Positions 12,254 through 25,680 of a stretch of DNA of 64,000 bases are shown in pieces (positions within the stretch are counted from its first letter, which is position 1; every line of letters starts with the position of its first letter). The position numbers and the translations under genes were made by a program. Source of the DNA: Gammaproteobacteria bacterium (GTDB lineage Bacteria > Pseudomonadota > Gammaproteobacteria > Steroidobacterales > Steroidobacteraceae); NCBI GenBank assembly GCA_025357915.1, contig JANYLH010000016.1:1-64000 (forward strand). The letters are read 5' to 3'. Under the pieces are notes generated by a model that was not told the origin of the DNA, searched no databases, and was given only the letters and a program-made list of their open reading frames with translations.

Positions 12254-13002
12254 AAACATTCCAATCGTATGGCCGTTTGCTGGTGGCGCTGGTGCTGGCA
12301 TCGCTCCCGGGCGCGGTGGCGGCTGCGGAAACCAGCACCGAGTGCAACCCGGAAAACGAGGCCACCTGGCCCGCCTGCACGATGGGCACCCTGTGCTGGT
12401 GCGCCGACGCGGACGTCGAGTACCGGCGCGACAAGGTGATCCTGAACGACCTGGTGATCTACCAGGGCGGGAGCCCGCTGCTGGTCCGGGCCCGGCATGC
12501 TGAGACTCCCTCCACCGACACCAGCGACAGCACCTGGAACCTCTCCGGTGGCGTGCGCTCGCGCCTGGCGCAGGGCCAGCTGGCCGCCGAGAACGCGACC
12601 GTGCACTTCCAGTCCAGCAGCCTGACTACCGCCACGTTCGACGGGCAGCCGGCGACCTTCGAGGAAACCACGGCGGCGGCCGGCGCCGCCGGCAGCACGG
12701 CCGGCGCGCAGGGGAATGTCCGCGGCAGCGCCAACAGCATCGTGTACGACACCGTCGGCGGCGGTGAAGTGCGGCTCCGCGGCGATGTACGGCTGTACGA
12801 CGGCTGCAAGGACATCCACGGCGCAGGCTTCGTCTACAACCTCACGCAGAAGAGCCTCAAGAGCCTCGACCCACTGCCCGGCGCCAGCCGCGAGCGCATC
12901 CGCGGCACGTTCCAGCAAAAATGCAAGCCGGCCGGTGCGGCGACGCTGGCGGCACCAGCGCCGCCTCCGACGGCGGCGCCAGCGCCAGCGAAATCGCCGT
13001 GA
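12250..13002 (+). CDS. lptA: LptA/OstA-like LPS transport periplasmic protein (divergent, Cys-rich)
   Basis: GTG start overlapping the lptC stop (GTGA); signal peptide [16 protein letters not shown]; OstA-like repeats ([36 protein letters not shown]); lptC-x-lptB synteny. Confidence 0.78.
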   Translation: MKTFQSYGRLLVALVLASLPGAVAAAETSTECNPENEATWPACTMGTLCWCADADVEYRRDKVILNDLVIYQGGSPLLVRARHAETPSTDTSDSTWNLSGGVRSRLAQGQLAAENATVHFQSSSLTTATFDGQPATFEETTAAAGAAGSTAGAQGNVRGSANSIVYDTVGGGEVRLRGDVRLYDGCKDIHGAGFVYNLTQKSLKSLDPLPGASRERIRGTFQQKCKPAGAATLAAPAPPPTAAPAPAKSP

Positions 13003-13724
13003 GCACGCTCAGCGCCGCGGGGCTCAGCAAGAGCTATGGCGCTCGCCAGGTGGTGCGCTCGCTGTCGATGGAGATCAACACCGGCGAGGTGGTCGGGCTG
13101 CTCGGTCCGAACGGGGCCGGCAAGACCACCGCTTTCTACATGATCGTCGGCCTGGTGCGGGCCGATGGCGGCAGCATCCAGCTCGACGGGCGCGATATCA
13201 CCCAGCTCAGCATAGACCAGCGCGCGCGCCTGGGGCTTGGCTACCTGCCACAGGAGCCTTCGGTGTTCCGGCGCCTGTCCACGGCCGACAACATCACCGC
13301 GATCCTGGAACTGGTGCCGAAGCTTGACCGCGCCGAGCGCGAGCGGCGGCTCGAGCAGCTGCTGGAGCAGCTGCACATCGCGCATGTGCGGGACACGCCG
13401 GGCATGTCGTTGTCGGGGGGTGAGAGGCGGCGCGTGGAGATCGCGCGCGCCCTGGCGGCCGAGCCGCGGTTCATACTTCTGGACGAGCCCTTCGCAGGCG
13501 TCGACCCGCTGTCGGTGGCCGACATCCAGCAGATCATCCGCGACCTGGCGGCACGCGGCATCGGCGTGCTCATTACCGATCATAACGTGCGCGAAACGCT
13601 CGGCGTCTGTGCGCGCGCCTACATTGTCAACCGGGGCACTGTAATCGCTTCCGGATCTGCGGAACAAGTGCTTGCCAACCCGCTGGTGAAAGAGGTGTAC
13701 TTGGGCGACGCTTTCCGCCTCTAG
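12999..13724 (+). CDS. lptB: LPS export ABC transporter ATP-binding protein
   Basis: Walker [53 protein letters not shown] start overlapping the lptA stop. Confidence 0.97.
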   Translation: MSTLSAAGLSKSYGARQVVRSLSMEINTGEVVGLLGPNGAGKTTAFYMIVGLVRADGGSIQLDGRDITQLSIDQRARLGLGYLPQEPSVFRRLSTADNITAILELVPKLDRAERERRLEQLLEQLHIAHVRDTPGMSLSGGERRRVEIARALAAEPRFILLDEPFAGVDPLSVADIQQIIRDLAARGIGVLITDHNVRETLGVCARAYIVNRGTVIASGSAEQVLANPLVKEVYLGDAFRL

Positions 13725-13742
13725 ACCGCTAGGCTCATTTCA

Positions 13743-15191
13743 TTGCTCAAAGCTTCCCTGCAGCTCCGCCTGGGCCAATCGCTGACGATGACACCGCAGC
13801 TGCAGCAGGCCATACGCCTGCTCCAGCTGCCGACGATCGAACTGCAGGCGCACATCCGCGAAGCCCTCGAATCCAACGTCATGCTCGAGCAGGACGAGGA
13901 GGCCGAGGCCGCCGCGTTCCAGCCGCTGGCCACCACCGAGATGGGCAATGAAGCAGCGGGCCCCGACTCACCAGTGGAAGTGGAAGTCATCGACGACGCC
14001 TGGAACGACCAGAGCGTGGGGCCGGCGGAAAACCCCTGGAGTCCGGGCGATGACGAACGGCAACAGGACATCGCTGACGCCACCGGCCAGACGCTGCGCG
14101 AACACCTGCTCTGGCAGCTCGAGCTGCCGCAACTCACCTCGCGCCAGCAGGCTATCGGCCGCGCCATCATCGACGCCATCAACGACGACGGATACCTGGC
14201 CGACCCGCTCGAGGAAATCGCCGCCACGCTGCGCCCGGAAATCGACGCCAGCAGCGAGGAAGTGGCCGCCGTGCTGGCCATCGTGCAGGGCTTCGATCCG
14301 TCCGGGGTTGGCGCCCGCACCGTGAGCGAATGCCTCACGCTCCAGCTCAACCTCCTCGACCCGGCGACCGCGGGCCTGGACACCGCGCGACTCCTGGCGC
14401 TCAACCACCTGGAGCTGGTGGCGAGCCGCGAACTCAGCGCCCTGCGGCGCGTGCTGCACGCCAGCGACGAGGAACTCGAGGCGGCGCTGGCGCTGGTGCG
14501 CGCCTGCCATCCGCGCCCCGGTTCGGTGTTCAACACCGCCGCCCCCGAATACGTCGTGCCCGACGTGTTCGTGCGGCGCACGGCGCGCGGCTGGTCGGTC
14601 GAAATCAATCCGGCCACGCTGCCACGCGTGCGCGTCAACCAGGGTTACGCCGACCTCATTGGCCGTGGCGCCGACCACGCCACCATGCGCACGCAGCTGC
14701 AGGAGGCCCGCTGGCTGCTCAAGAGCCTCGAGATCCGCAATGACACGCTGATCCGCGTGGCGCGCTCGATCGTCGCGCGCCAGAGCGCGTTCCTCGAACA
14801 GGGCGAGGAACATATGCAGCCGATGATCCTGCGCGACATCGCCGCGGCCATCGAGATGCACGAGTCGACGGTGTCGCGCATCACCTCCGGGAAATACATG
14901 CACACGCCGCGCGGCGTGTTCGAGCTGCGCTATTTCTTCTCGAGCAAGGTCGATGACGCCAGCGGTGGCGCCGGCAACTCCTCGACCGCCATCCGCGCCA
15001 GGATCAGGAAGATGATCCGCGAAGAGGACCCGGCCAACCCGCTGAGCGACAGCCGCATCGCCGAGCTGCTGAGCGGCGCCGGCATTCCGGTGGCGCGCCG
15101 CACGGTCGCCAAGTACCGCGAGTCGATGCGCCTCGCACCCTCGAACGAGCGGCGCCGCGACGCGGCCAGGACCGCGAGCAACGCTTCCTGA
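13743..15191 (+). CDS. rpoN: RNA polymerase sigma-54 factor
   Basis: LGQSLTMTPQLQQAIRLLQLPTIELQ N-terminus; RpoN box ARRTVAKYRESM; TTG start. Confidence 0.97.
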   Translation: MLKASLQLRLGQSLTMTPQLQQAIRLLQLPTIELQAHIREALESNVMLEQDEEAEAAAFQPLATTEMGNEAAGPDSPVEVEVIDDAWNDQSVGPAENPWSPGDDERQQDIADATGQTLREHLLWQLELPQLTSRQQAIGRAIIDAINDDGYLADPLEEIAATLRPEIDASSEEVAAVLAIVQGFDPSGVGARTVSECLTLQLNLLDPATAGLDTARLLALNHLELVASRELSALRRVLHASDEELEAALALVRACHPRPGSVFNTAAPEYVVPDVFVRRTARGWSVEINPATLPRVRVNQGYADLIGRGADHATMRTQLQEARWLLKSLEIRNDTLIRVARSIVARQSAFLEQGEEHMQPMILRDIAAAIEMHESTVSRITSGKYMHTPRGVFELRYFFSSKVDDASGGAGNSSTAIRARIRKMIREEDPANPLSDSRIAELLSGAGIPVARRTVAKYRESMRLAPSNERRRDAARTASNAS

Positions 15192-15232
15192 CCTCCGATC
15201 ACAGACCCGAGATCCATGACAAGGAGTAGCCC

Positions 15233-15553
15233 ATGCAATTGAGCGTCACCGGCCATCATGTCGAGATCACGACCGCCCTGCGCAGCTACGTGGACAAGAA
15301 ACTCGAGCGCCTCGTGCGCCACTCCGATCACGTCATCGACGCCCACTGCATACTGACGGTGGAGAAGCTCACGCAGCGCGCTGAGGCGACGCTGCATCTG
15401 CGCGGCGAGACGGTGCATGCGCTGGCCGAGGACGCGAACATGTACGCCGCCATCGACGCGCTCACTGACAAGCTCGAACGGCTGGTGCGCAAGCACAAGG
15501 AGAAGATCACCGATCACCACGCCGCCGAGGCGCAGAAAGGCGCGCGCCTCTAG
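15233..15553 (+). CDS. hpf: Ribosome hibernation promoting factor
   Basis: MQLSVTGHHVEITTALRSYVDKKLERL...; directly downstream of rpoN. Confidence 0.95.
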   Translation: MQLSVTGHHVEITTALRSYVDKKLERLVRHSDHVIDAHCILTVEKLTQRAEATLHLRGETVHALAEDANMYAAIDALTDKLERLVRKHKEKITDHHAAEAQKGARL

Positions 15554-15591
15554 CGCCGGCGCACCGCAACTCCACGCAGGCGAGCGGCAGC

Positions 15592-16485
15592 ATGCAACTT
15601 ATCATCCTCAGCGGGCTGTCCGGAGCCGGCAAGAGCGTGGCCCTGCACATGCTCGAGGACCTGGGTTATTACTGCATCGACAACATGCCGGCCGCGCTCC
15701 TCAAGCCGTTCATCGCCCACAGCGTGCGTAGCAGCGACAAGATCTACGCGCGCACCGCCATCAGCCTCGATGCCCGCAACAGCGACGCGGAAATCGCCTC
15801 GGTGCCGATGCTCGTCGATGAACTCAAGCGCAGCGGCATCGACTGCGAGGTGCTGTTCCTGATCGCCGGCGAGGCCGAATTGCTGCGGCGCTTCGCCGAA
15901 ACCCGCCGCGTACATCCGCTCAGCCGCCAGGGTGAGACGCTGCGCGAGGCGATCGCCAGCGAACAGCGCTTGCTCGAGCCGATTGCCGCCTGCGCCGACC
16001 AGGTGATCGATACCTCGCAGCTGGGCGTCCACCAGCTGCGCGAGCTGGTCCAGCGCCGCGTCGATCCGAGCTCGAGCGACCGGCTTTCGGTGCAGTTCGA
16101 ATCGTTCGGCTTCAAACACAGCATACCGGGCGACGCGGATTTCGTCTTTGACGCGCGCTCGCTGCCGAACCCCTACTGGGAGAGCGCGCTGCGCCCGCTA
16201 ACCGGGCGCGACGCCGCCGTGGTACGGTTTCTCGACGAGCAGCCCGCGGTGCGGGAGTTCATCGACGACGTGGCGAAGTTCATGACGGCGCGCATCCCGG
16301 CCTACCGAGCCAGCGCGCGGCGCTACCTGACGGTGGCGGTAGGCTGCACCGGCGGCCAGCACCGCTCGGTCTATATCGTCGAGCGGCTCGCCGAAATCTT
16401 CGCGCGCATGTTGCCGGAAGTGCGTGTACGCCATTCCGGCCTCACGCAGGCCGGCACGGCGACCGAAGTGCGGACGCGCAGCTAG
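15592..16485 (+). CDS. rapZ: RNase adapter protein RapZ (P-loop, YvcJ family)
   Basis: IILSGLSGAGKSVALHMLEDLGYYCIDNMPAALL; FGFKHSIPGDADFVFDARSLPNPYW; VGCTGGQHRSVYIVERLA. Confidence 0.97.
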   Translation: MQLIILSGLSGAGKSVALHMLEDLGYYCIDNMPAALLKPFIAHSVRSSDKIYARTAISLDARNSDAEIASVPMLVDELKRSGIDCEVLFLIAGEAELLRRFAETRRVHPLSRQGETLREAIASEQRLLEPIAACADQVIDTSQLGVHQLRELVQRRVDPSSSDRLSVQFESFGFKHSIPGDADFVFDARSLPNPYWESALRPLTGRDAAVVRFLDEQPAVREFIDDVAKFMTARIPAYRASARRYLTVAVGCTGGQHRSVYIVERLAEIFARMLPEVRVRHSGLTQAGTATEVRTRS

Positions 16486-16825
16486 CCGCCCGAGCGCCGC
16501 GCCGCAAATCCGCGCTTCACCAGTTCCGCGACCAGCGTGTCGCGATGCTCGCCCTGGATCTCGATCAGGCCAGCGCGCACAGTGCCGCCCGAGCCACAGC
16601 GCTTCTTGAGGTCGGCCGCGAGCGTGGCGAGTTCAGCCTCGCCCAATGGCAGCCCCGTGATCACCGACACCACCTTGCCGCCGCGCCCCTGCGTGGCGCG
16701 TGCGACCCGCACGGCGCCGGCGCCTGGCCGCGCGGGTTTCCCGCGCTGGTCCTTGCAGGCGCACTCCGCGAGCGGACGCCGACAGCCCGGACAGATCCGT
16801 CCGACGCCGCTCCGGTAGACGATAG

Positions 16826-16829
<4 letters not shown>
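16482..16829 (-). CDS. SUI1/YciH-family translation initiation factor-like protein
   Basis: MTIVYRSGVGRICPGCRRPLAECAC...VRVARATQGRGGKVVSVITGLPL...LKKRCGSGGTVRAGLIEIQGEHRDTLVAELVKRGFAARRSGG; GTG start overlapping the maeB stop. Confidence 0.9.
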
Positions 16830-19141
<2,312 letters not shown>

Positions 19142-19176
19142 CGGGCTCCCCTCCCAGATCTCACAAATCCTGCGGC

Positions 19177-20388
19177 TCAGTTGCCGAACGTCAACGCCGG
19201 CAGCTTGATGGTACGCGACAACTGGCCGCCGCCCAGAAATTCGATGATTTCCTCGTGCTGGGCCCGGGCGTCCCGGACCCCGAGCGCGATCAGTTCCTGG
19301 GTAAACTCCGATTCGAACATCAGGTAGCTGGCCAGCTGGGCACCGCTGGCGCCGCGCGCACCCATCACCCGCAGGAGTGCGCGCAGGCTCCGCGGCAGGC
19401 TCTTGATATGGCGGGTGGCGATAAGGCGCAGATCCTCGCTCGGCGCGATCATCAGCGTGGCCACCTTGTGCACGCCCGGCACCGCTGCCGGCGCGATTTC
19501 CGCCACCTGATTCAGGCGCGCCACGTGCTCCACATTGGCGTAAATCTGGTCCATGAACAGCGTGTCGAGCATGTAGCCAAACAGCTGGCCCATGGTCGGC
19601 GACTCGGCCGCGCTGCGTCCCCGCGCGTTAACGCCGGCGCCCTGCTCGGAACGCACGCCGATGATCAGCAGGCGGTCGGCGCCGAGGTGTATCGCCGGAC
19701 TCAGCGGCCACAGCTGCCGCTGCGCGCCGTCACCGTAGAACTCCTCATCGAGCCTGACCGGCGGAAACAGGAACGGCACGGCCATGCTCGCCATCAGGTG
19801 ATTGAGCGTCAGGGTCTCGCGCCGGCCGACGCGCTGGTGGCGCTCCCAGTCCGCCAGGCCTGGCGCGCCATCGAAGAAAGCCACCGACGTCGCAGTGCTG
19901 TAGCTGGTGGCGCAAAGCGCCAGCGCCTTGAGCGCCCCCCGCCGCACGCTGGTGCGCAGGTGCTCCCAGCGGATATTGTGTGCCAGGAGTGCGCGCAGCG
20001 GCGAGTTGTCGAAGATCGCGGGCGGCGGCGGCAGCAGCAACCCACCCGAAACCAGCGATGTGCCCCAATGGAGCCCCGAACGCAGCATGCTGAGCGCGTC
20101 GGCCTTGAGCACCTGGTCGACGTGGAAATGCTTCCACACGCGCTCGAGCGAGTCGACCGCCCGGTGCCAGTGACAGGCCTCGGTAGCCAGCACTGTCGCC
20201 GCGACCGCACCGGCCGAGGTGCCAACAATGATGGGAAACGGGTTGGGCACGCCGGGTAACATGTCGGCGATGGCCCGCAGCACGCCGACCTGGTACGCGG
20301 CGCGCGCGCCGCCCCCCGGCAGCACCAGACCGACGGTGCTGCCGACACCCAGCCTCGAACCCAGTGACGGTTGCGCGCCCACAGGCAT
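19177..20388 (-). CDS. Patatin-like phospholipase family protein
   Basis: [21 protein letters not shown] oxyanion loop; [14 protein letters not shown] (GxSxG); DGA ([11 protein letters not shown]). Start placed at the in-frame ATG at 20388. Confidence 0.9.
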   Translation of the reverse strand: MPVGAQPSLGSRLGVGSTVGLVLPGGGARAAYQVGVLRAIADMLPGVPNPFPIIVGTSAGAVAATVLATEACHWHRAVDSLERVWKHFHVDQVLKADALSMLRSGLHWGTSLVSGGLLLPPPPAIFDNSPLRALLAHNIRWEHLRTSVRRGALKALALCATSYSTATSVAFFDGAPGLADWERHQRVGRRETLTLNHLMASMAVPFLFPPVRLDEEFYGDGAQRQLWPLSPAIHLGADRLLIIGVRSEQGAGVNARGRSAAESPTMGQLFGYMLDTLFMDQIYANVEHVARLNQVAEIAPAAVPGVHKVATLMIAPSEDLRLIATRHIKSLPRSLRALLRVMGARGASGAQLASYLMFESEFTQELIALGVRDARAQHEEIIEFLGGGQLSRTIKLPALTFGN

Positions 20389-20417
20389 AAGATACCCGCA
20401 AACAGCGGAGGACCGTG

Positions 20418-20945
20418 ATGAATGCAAGTCTCGTTTCGCGCCTCGGGGCGCTGATAATTGCGCTGCTGCTGCCTGTCCTGGCCAGTGCCGAGCCCGCCAC
20501 GGGCTCCATGGCCCCCGGTTTCCGGCTGCAGGATCAGCACGACGCCTGGGTAAGTCTCGCCGACCAGAAGGGCAAGTGGCTCGTGGTTTATTTCTACCCC
20601 ATGGACGAAACGCCCGGCTGCACCACCGAGGCCTGCGAATTCCGCGACAACATTTTCGCTTTCCGCAGGCTCGGCGTGAACGTGCTGGGCATCAGCGTCC
20701 AGGACGTCGCCTCGAAGAAGGAGTTCGCCGCCAAGCACAGCCTGCCCTTCTCGGTGCTTGCCGACTCCAACAAGGCCGTCGCGAAAGCCTACGGTGTGTT
20801 GGGCATCCTGGGTTTCGCGCATCGCGAGACCTTCGTGATCGATCCGCAGGGACGTATTGCCAAGCACTATGCGGACGTCGACCCGAAGGCGCATTCGAAA
20901 CAGCTGCTCGTGGACCTGCAGGCGCTGATCAAGCCCGCAGGCTGA
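20418..20945 (+). CDS. Exported peroxiredoxin (AhpC/TSA, BCP-like)
   Basis: Signal peptide; [47 protein letters not shown]. Confidence 0.92.
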   Translation: MNASLVSRLGALIIALLLPVLASAEPATGSMAPGFRLQDQHDAWVSLADQKGKWLVVYFYPMDETPGCTTEACEFRDNIFAFRRLGVNVLGISVQDVASKKEFAAKHSLPFSVLADSNKAVAKAYGVLGILGFAHRETFVIDPQGRIAKHYADVDPKAHSKQLLVDLQALIKPAG

Positions 20946-20990
20946 CCAGCGCACCCACGGCAGCGCCACGGTTCCGGCACAGGAGCCTTG

Positions 20991-21860
20991 ATGAAGCGCC
21001 TGTTGCGCTGGGTCGGGATTGGCCTGGGCGCGCTGCTGGGGCTGTTAGTCATTGCCTTGGCCGTGATCTACGCGCTCTCGCAGCGGACGCTGAATCAGCG
21101 CTACCCGGTGCCGCAAACCACGATCGATGTGCCAGGCGATGCGGCTGCCATCGCCGCAGGGCAGCGGCTCGCCACGATTAGCGGCTGCTACGCCAGCTGC
21201 CACGGGCGGCGGGCGGAGGGCGCGGTGTTGTTCGACGAACCGATCATCGGCCGGCTCGTCGCCCCAAATCTGACCGCCAGCGTGCGCAAATACAGCGACG
21301 TAGAACTTGCCAACATCATCAGGCATGGGCTGCGGCCTGACGGCCGCAGCGTGATCGTGATGCCCTCCGAGGCGTTCGTCTTCCTGCGTGACGCCGACCT
21401 CGGCCGCATCATGGCCTTCCTGCGGAGTCTCCCGCCCAGCGAGGGGCCCGGACCCAGCGTCGCGCTCGGCCCGCTTGCACGGCTGGGACTGGCCACCGGC
21501 CAGTACAAGACAGCCGCCCAGCTCATTGCCGAAACCGTTCCACTACCGGTAGCCGCGAACCCGGATGCGCTCAGCGGTCGCTACCTGGCGCAGACCGTCT
21601 GCGCCCATTGCCACGGCACGGACCTCCGTGGCAGGACCACCCCGGCATACAGCAGCCCGAACCTGCAGATCGTTGCGGCATATTCCCCAGAAACTTTTGC
21701 GCGCCTGATGCGCACCGGCGTGCCGCTCGGCGGCCAGAAACTCGGCCTGATGCGCGAGGAAGCGCAGCTGAATCTCGCGCTGCTCACGGATGCCGAGATC
21801 GCCTCGCTCTACAGCTACCTGCACACCCTGCCCGACGCCCCGCCGCGCCAGCCCACGTGA
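20991..21860 (+). CDS. Membrane-anchored diheme cytochrome c family protein
   Basis: N-terminal TM; canonical VCAHCHG site, plus GCYASCHG, which reads as CX3CH. Confidence 0.87.
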   Translation: MKRLLRWVGIGLGALLGLLVIALAVIYALSQRTLNQRYPVPQTTIDVPGDAAAIAAGQRLATISGCYASCHGRRAEGAVLFDEPIIGRLVAPNLTASVRKYSDVELANIIRHGLRPDGRSVIVMPSEAFVFLRDADLGRIMAFLRSLPPSEGPGPSVALGPLARLGLATGQYKTAAQLIAETVPLPVAANPDALSGRYLAQTVCAHCHGTDLRGRTTPAYSSPNLQIVAAYSPETFARLMRTGVPLGGQKLGLMREEAQLNLALLTDAEIASLYSYLHTLPDAPPRQPT

Positions 21861-21965
21861 GGGGACGGCGAATATCCGGGCGCTCCGCCGCACGGATGTT
21901 CGACCCGCGCGCAGCCATGAGCACGCACAACGTTGGGCGTGCGGCGGCAGCGCCGCGGTGCGCCT

Positions 21966-23405
21966 TCAGCGCTGCGTCACCCGCACGATCTGCATCGAAT
22001 TCGTCCCGCCCGACACGCCCGATTGCTCGCCCTTGGTCAGGATCACCAGGTCATCCACGTCGACCAGGCCCTGGCCCAGGAGTCGCTCGAAGATATCCTG
22101 GTAGATCTCCTGCGGGCGGCTCCCGGTGATGTCGAAGGGCACGGCGTAGACGCCGCGATAGAGCGTGACCCGCCGGCGCGTGACCTCGTGGCGCGTGAAG
22201 GCGTAGATCGGAATATCGGCGCGAATCCGGCTCATCCACAGCGGGGTGTGGCCCGACTCGGTCAGCGCGACGATGGCGCGCACCCGCATGTGATTGGCGG
22301 TGTACATCACCGCGCGCGAGATCGCCTCCTCGGTATTGGCAAACTCGTCCTCGACGCCGATCGTGCCGCGCGGCGCGCCAAGCTGGTATTTCTCGGCGCC
22401 GCGGATCACATCCGCCATGGCCTGCACGGCCTTGACCGGGTGCTTGCCGGCCGCGGTCTCGGCCGAGAGCATCACCGCATCGGTGCCGTCGAGCACCGCG
22501 TTGGCCACGTCGCTCACTTCGGCGCGCGTCGGCATCGGGTTCTGGATCATCGATTCCATCATCTGCGTGGCGGTGATGACCACGCGGTTGCGCGCCAGCG
22601 ACTGGCGGATAATTGTCTTCTGCAGACCGGTAAGCTCGGCGTAGCCCATCTCGACGCCCAGGTCGCCGCGCGCCACCATCACCGCGTCGGTGACCGCGAG
22701 GATGCCGGCGAGGTTGTCGAGCGCCTCGTGGCGTTCGATCTTCGCCACCACGCGCGCTTCGCCGCGCCACTTGCGCAGTTCGCTCTGCGCACGGCGGATG
22801 TCGTCGCCATCGCGCGCGAAGGACACGGCGAGGTAATCGATGCCGAGCTCGGCGGCGAGCTGCACGTCGGCGATGTCTTTCTCGGTCAATGCAGGCGCCG
22901 AGATGCCGCCGCCCTGGCGATTGACACCCTTGCGGTTCGACAACTCGCCGCCGACGCGCACCACGCAGTGGATGCGGCTCCCGGCTACGCGCTCGACGCC
23001 CAGAACGATCTGGCCGTCGGCAAGCAGGAGCGAGTCGCCGGCTCGTACGTCGTTCGGCAGGTTCTGGTAGGCGCAACCCACCTCGGTTTCGTTGCCGGCC
23101 GTGGCATCGAGCGCCGTATCGAGCGCGAAGGGCGCGCCCTCGGTGAGCTGGATGCTGCCCCTGGCGAAGCTTTCGATGCGGATCTTGGGTCCCGCCAGGT
23201 CGGCGAGAATACCGATGTTGCGGTCCGCTGCCCGCGCGGCGGCGCGCACCGTATCGACGCGCGTGCGCTGCGAGTCGCGCGTGCCGTGCGAGAAGTTGAT
23301 GCGCGCGACGTCGAGCCCGGCCGCGACCATGCCGGCGATAACCGCCGGATCATCGGTGGCGGGGCCCAGTGTGGCGACGATCTTGGTGCGGCGTCCGGTA
23401 TCCAT
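21966..23405 (-). CDS. pyk: Pyruvate kinase
   Basis: RRTKIVATLGPATDDPAVI, DLAGPKIRIE, GDLGVEMGY, VITATQMMESMIQNPMPTRAEVSDVANAVLDGTDAVMLSAETA. Confidence 0.97.
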   Translation of the reverse strand: MDTGRRTKIVATLGPATDDPAVIAGMVAAGLDVARINFSHGTRDSQRTRVDTVRAAARAADRNIGILADLAGPKIRIESFARGSIQLTEGAPFALDTALDATAGNETEVGCAYQNLPNDVRAGDSLLLADGQIVLGVERVAGSRIHCVVRVGGELSNRKGVNRQGGGISAPALTEKDIADVQLAAELGIDYLAVSFARDGDDIRRAQSELRKWRGEARVVAKIERHEALDNLAGILAVTDAVMVARGDLGVEMGYAELTGLQKTIIRQSLARNRVVITATQMMESMIQNPMPTRAEVSDVANAVLDGTDAVMLSAETAAGKHPVKAVQAMADVIRGAEKYQLGAPRGTIGVEDEFANTEEAISRAVMYTANHMRVRAIVALTESGHTPLWMSRIRADIPIYAFTRHEVTRRRVTLYRGVYAVPFDITGSRPQEIYQDIFERLLGQGLVDVDDLVILTKGEQSGVSGGTNSMQIVRVTQR

Positions 23406-23413
23406 GCCAGAGC

Positions 23414-24601
23414 TCAGCCCGCTGCCCGCGCCTGCAGCATCGCTACAGCCGGCAACGTCTTGCCTTCGACGAATTCCAGGAAGGCGCCGCCGCCCGTGGA
23501 AATATAGGAAATGCCGTCCTCGACGCCGTATTTCTCGATAGCCGCGAGCGTGTCGCCGCCGCCGGCCAGCGAATAGGCCGCGCTGCTGGCGATGGCGTCG
23601 GCGATCGCCTTGGTGCCCTCGCCAAACTGGTCAAATTCGAATACTCCGACGGGACCGTTCCATAAAATCGTGCCGGCATCCTTGAGCACCGCGCAAAAGC
23701 GCTCGGCGGTATCAGGGCCGATGTCGAGAATCATTTCCCCTGCGGTCACCTCGCCGACCGGACGCACGTCGGCGTGCGCCGTGGCGGCGAACTCACGCGC
23801 CACCACCACGTCGGTAGGCAGCGGAATTTCGGCACCGCGTTCGCGGGCGCGCGCCAGCAGGCGCCGCGCCATGTCGAGCATGTCGGTCTCGCACAGCGAC
23901 TTGCCGACCTGCACGCCGGTGGCCGCCAGGAAGGTGTTGGCGATACCGCCGCCGACAATCAGCTTGTCGACCTTTTCGAGCAGCGCTTCGAGCACCGTCA
24001 GTTTGGTCGACACCTTCGAGCCGGCCACGACCGCCACCAGCGGCCGCGCCGGCTTGAGCAACGCGCGCTCGAGCGCGTCGAGCTCGGCAACCAGCAGCGG
24101 GCCGGCGCAGGCGATGGGCGCAAAGCGGCCGACGCCGTGGGTGCTGGACTCGGCGCGGTGCGCGGTGCCGAAGGCGTCCATCACGTAGACGTCGGCGAGC
24201 GCGGCCATGCGGCGCGCGAGCGCCTCGTCGTCGGCTTTCTCGCCCTTGTTATAGCGCACGTTCTCACACAGCACCGCGGTGCCGGGCGCGCAGTCGACGC
24301 CGTCGAGCCAGTCCTTGACCAGCGGCACGGGCGAGCCGAGCAACTCGGACAGCCGCACCGCCACCGGAGCGAGCGACAGCTCGGGCTCGAACTGTCCTTC
24401 CTTGGGGCGTCCGAGGTGCGAGAGGATCAGCACGTGCGCCTGCTTATCGAGTGCCATGCGGATGGTCGGGAGCGCCGCGCGGATGCGCGCGTCGCTGGTG
24501 ACCTTGCCGTCCTTGATCGGCACGTTCAGGTCCTCGCGGATCAATACCCGCTTGCCGGCGAGGTCCAGGTCCGCCATCCGCAGGAGCGTGGGCATGCTCA
24601 A
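23414..24601 (-). CDS. pgk: Phosphoglycerate kinase
   Basis: [38 protein letters not shown]-terminal [24 protein letters not shown]. Confidence 0.98.
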   Translation of the reverse strand: MSMPTLLRMADLDLAGKRVLIREDLNVPIKDGKVTSDARIRAALPTIRMALDKQAHVLILSHLGRPKEGQFEPELSLAPVAVRLSELLGSPVPLVKDWLDGVDCAPGTAVLCENVRYNKGEKADDEALARRMAALADVYVMDAFGTAHRAESSTHGVGRFAPIACAGPLLVAELDALERALLKPARPLVAVVAGSKVSTKLTVLEALLEKVDKLIVGGGIANTFLAATGVQVGKSLCETDMLDMARRLLARARERGAEIPLPTDVVVAREFAATAHADVRPVGEVTAGEMILDIGPDTAERFCAVLKDAGTILWNGPVGVFEFDQFGEGTKAIADAIASSAAYSLAGGGDTLAAIEKYGVEDGISYISTGGGAFLEFVEGKTLPAVAMLQARAAG

Positions 24602-24611
24602 GACCGCGCGT

Positions 24612-25628
24612 TCAAGCCGCGCGCGACCAGGCGAGCGTGGTATCGAGCATGCGGTTGGAGAACCCCCACTCGTTGTCGTACCAGGAACAGACCTTGATGA
24701 GGTTGCCCTCGATGACCTTGGTCATGGTCGCGTCATAGGTCGAGGAGGCCGGATCGTGGTTGTAGTCGACCGACACCAGCGGTGCCTCGGTATAGGCGAG
24801 GATGCCCTTGAGCGGGCCGCTCGCCGCGGCCGCCTTCACCAGCCTGTTGATCTCATCGATGGTGGTCGCACGCTTGGGCGTGAAGGTCAGGTCCACGAGC
24901 GAGACATTGATGGTCGGCACGCGGATCGCGAAACCGTCGAACTTGCCCTTGAGCTCGGGCAGCACGAGGCCTACGGCCGCGGCGGCACCGGTCTTGGTCG
25001 GGATCATCGACATGGTGGCCGAACGCGCGCGGCGGATGTCCTCGTGGTACACGTCCGTGAGGCGCTGGTCGTTGGTGTAGGCGTGAATCGTGGTCATCAG
25101 GCCGCTCTCGATGCCGATGCCGTCGTTCAGCACCTTGGCGAGCGGCGCCAGGCAGTTGGTGGTGCAGGAGGCGTTCGAGATCACGGTGTGCGTGGACTTC
25201 AGCACGTTGTGGTTCACGCCGTAGACGACCGTGGCATCGACGTCCTTGCCGCCCGGCGCCGAGATCACCACCTTCTTCGCTCCTCCCGCCAGGTGCTTGC
25301 CGCAATCGGCCTTGCTGGTAAAGAACCCGGTGCACTCGAGCACGAACTCGGCGCCGAGCGCGCCCCAGGGAATCTGCGCCGGATCGCGGTGCGCGCTGAC
25401 CTTGATGCGATCGCCGTTGACGATCATGGAGTCGCCCTCGACACTCACCTGGCCCGGGAACTTGCCGTGCGCGGTGTCGTAGCGGGTGAGGTGCGCATTG
25501 GCCTGCGCGTCACACAGATCGTTGATGCCCACGATCTGGATTTCCTGCTGGCGGCCGCTCTCATAGAGCGCGCGCAGGATGTTGCGGCCGATGCGGCCGT
25601 ACCCGTTGATGCCCACCTTCACTGCCAT
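24612..25628 (-). CDS. gap: Type I glyceraldehyde-3-phosphate dehydrogenase
   Basis: [55 protein letters not shown] trimmed to the ATG at 25628. Confidence 0.98.
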   Translation of the reverse strand: MAVKVGINGYGRIGRNILRALYESGRQQEIQIVGINDLCDAQANAHLTRYDTAHGKFPGQVSVEGDSMIVNGDRIKVSAHRDPAQIPWGALGAEFVLECTGFFTSKADCGKHLAGGAKKVVISAPGGKDVDATVVYGVNHNVLKSTHTVISNASCTTNCLAPLAKVLNDGIGIESGLMTTIHAYTNDQRLTDVYHEDIRRARSATMSMIPTKTGAAAAVGLVLPELKGKFDGFAIRVPTINVSLVDLTFTPKRATTIDEINRLVKAAAASGPLKGILAYTEAPLVSVDYNHDPASSTYDATMTKVIEGNLIKVCSWYDNEWGFSNRMLDTTLAWSRAA

Positions 25629-25680
25629 TGACGACTCCTTGGAAAAACCACTGTGCGTGCCGCGCCAGCGCGGCGGCAAT

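Noticed and set aside
19177-20388. Patatin-like protein as a CBASS/CapV-type defence effector
   Set aside because: No CD-NTase or accessory genes nearby; the neighbourhood (maeB, peroxiredoxin) is housekeeping.
21933-23507. 524-aa + strand ORF opposite pyk
   Set aside because: Same antisense GC-rich artefact; pyruvate kinase motifs are on the - strand.
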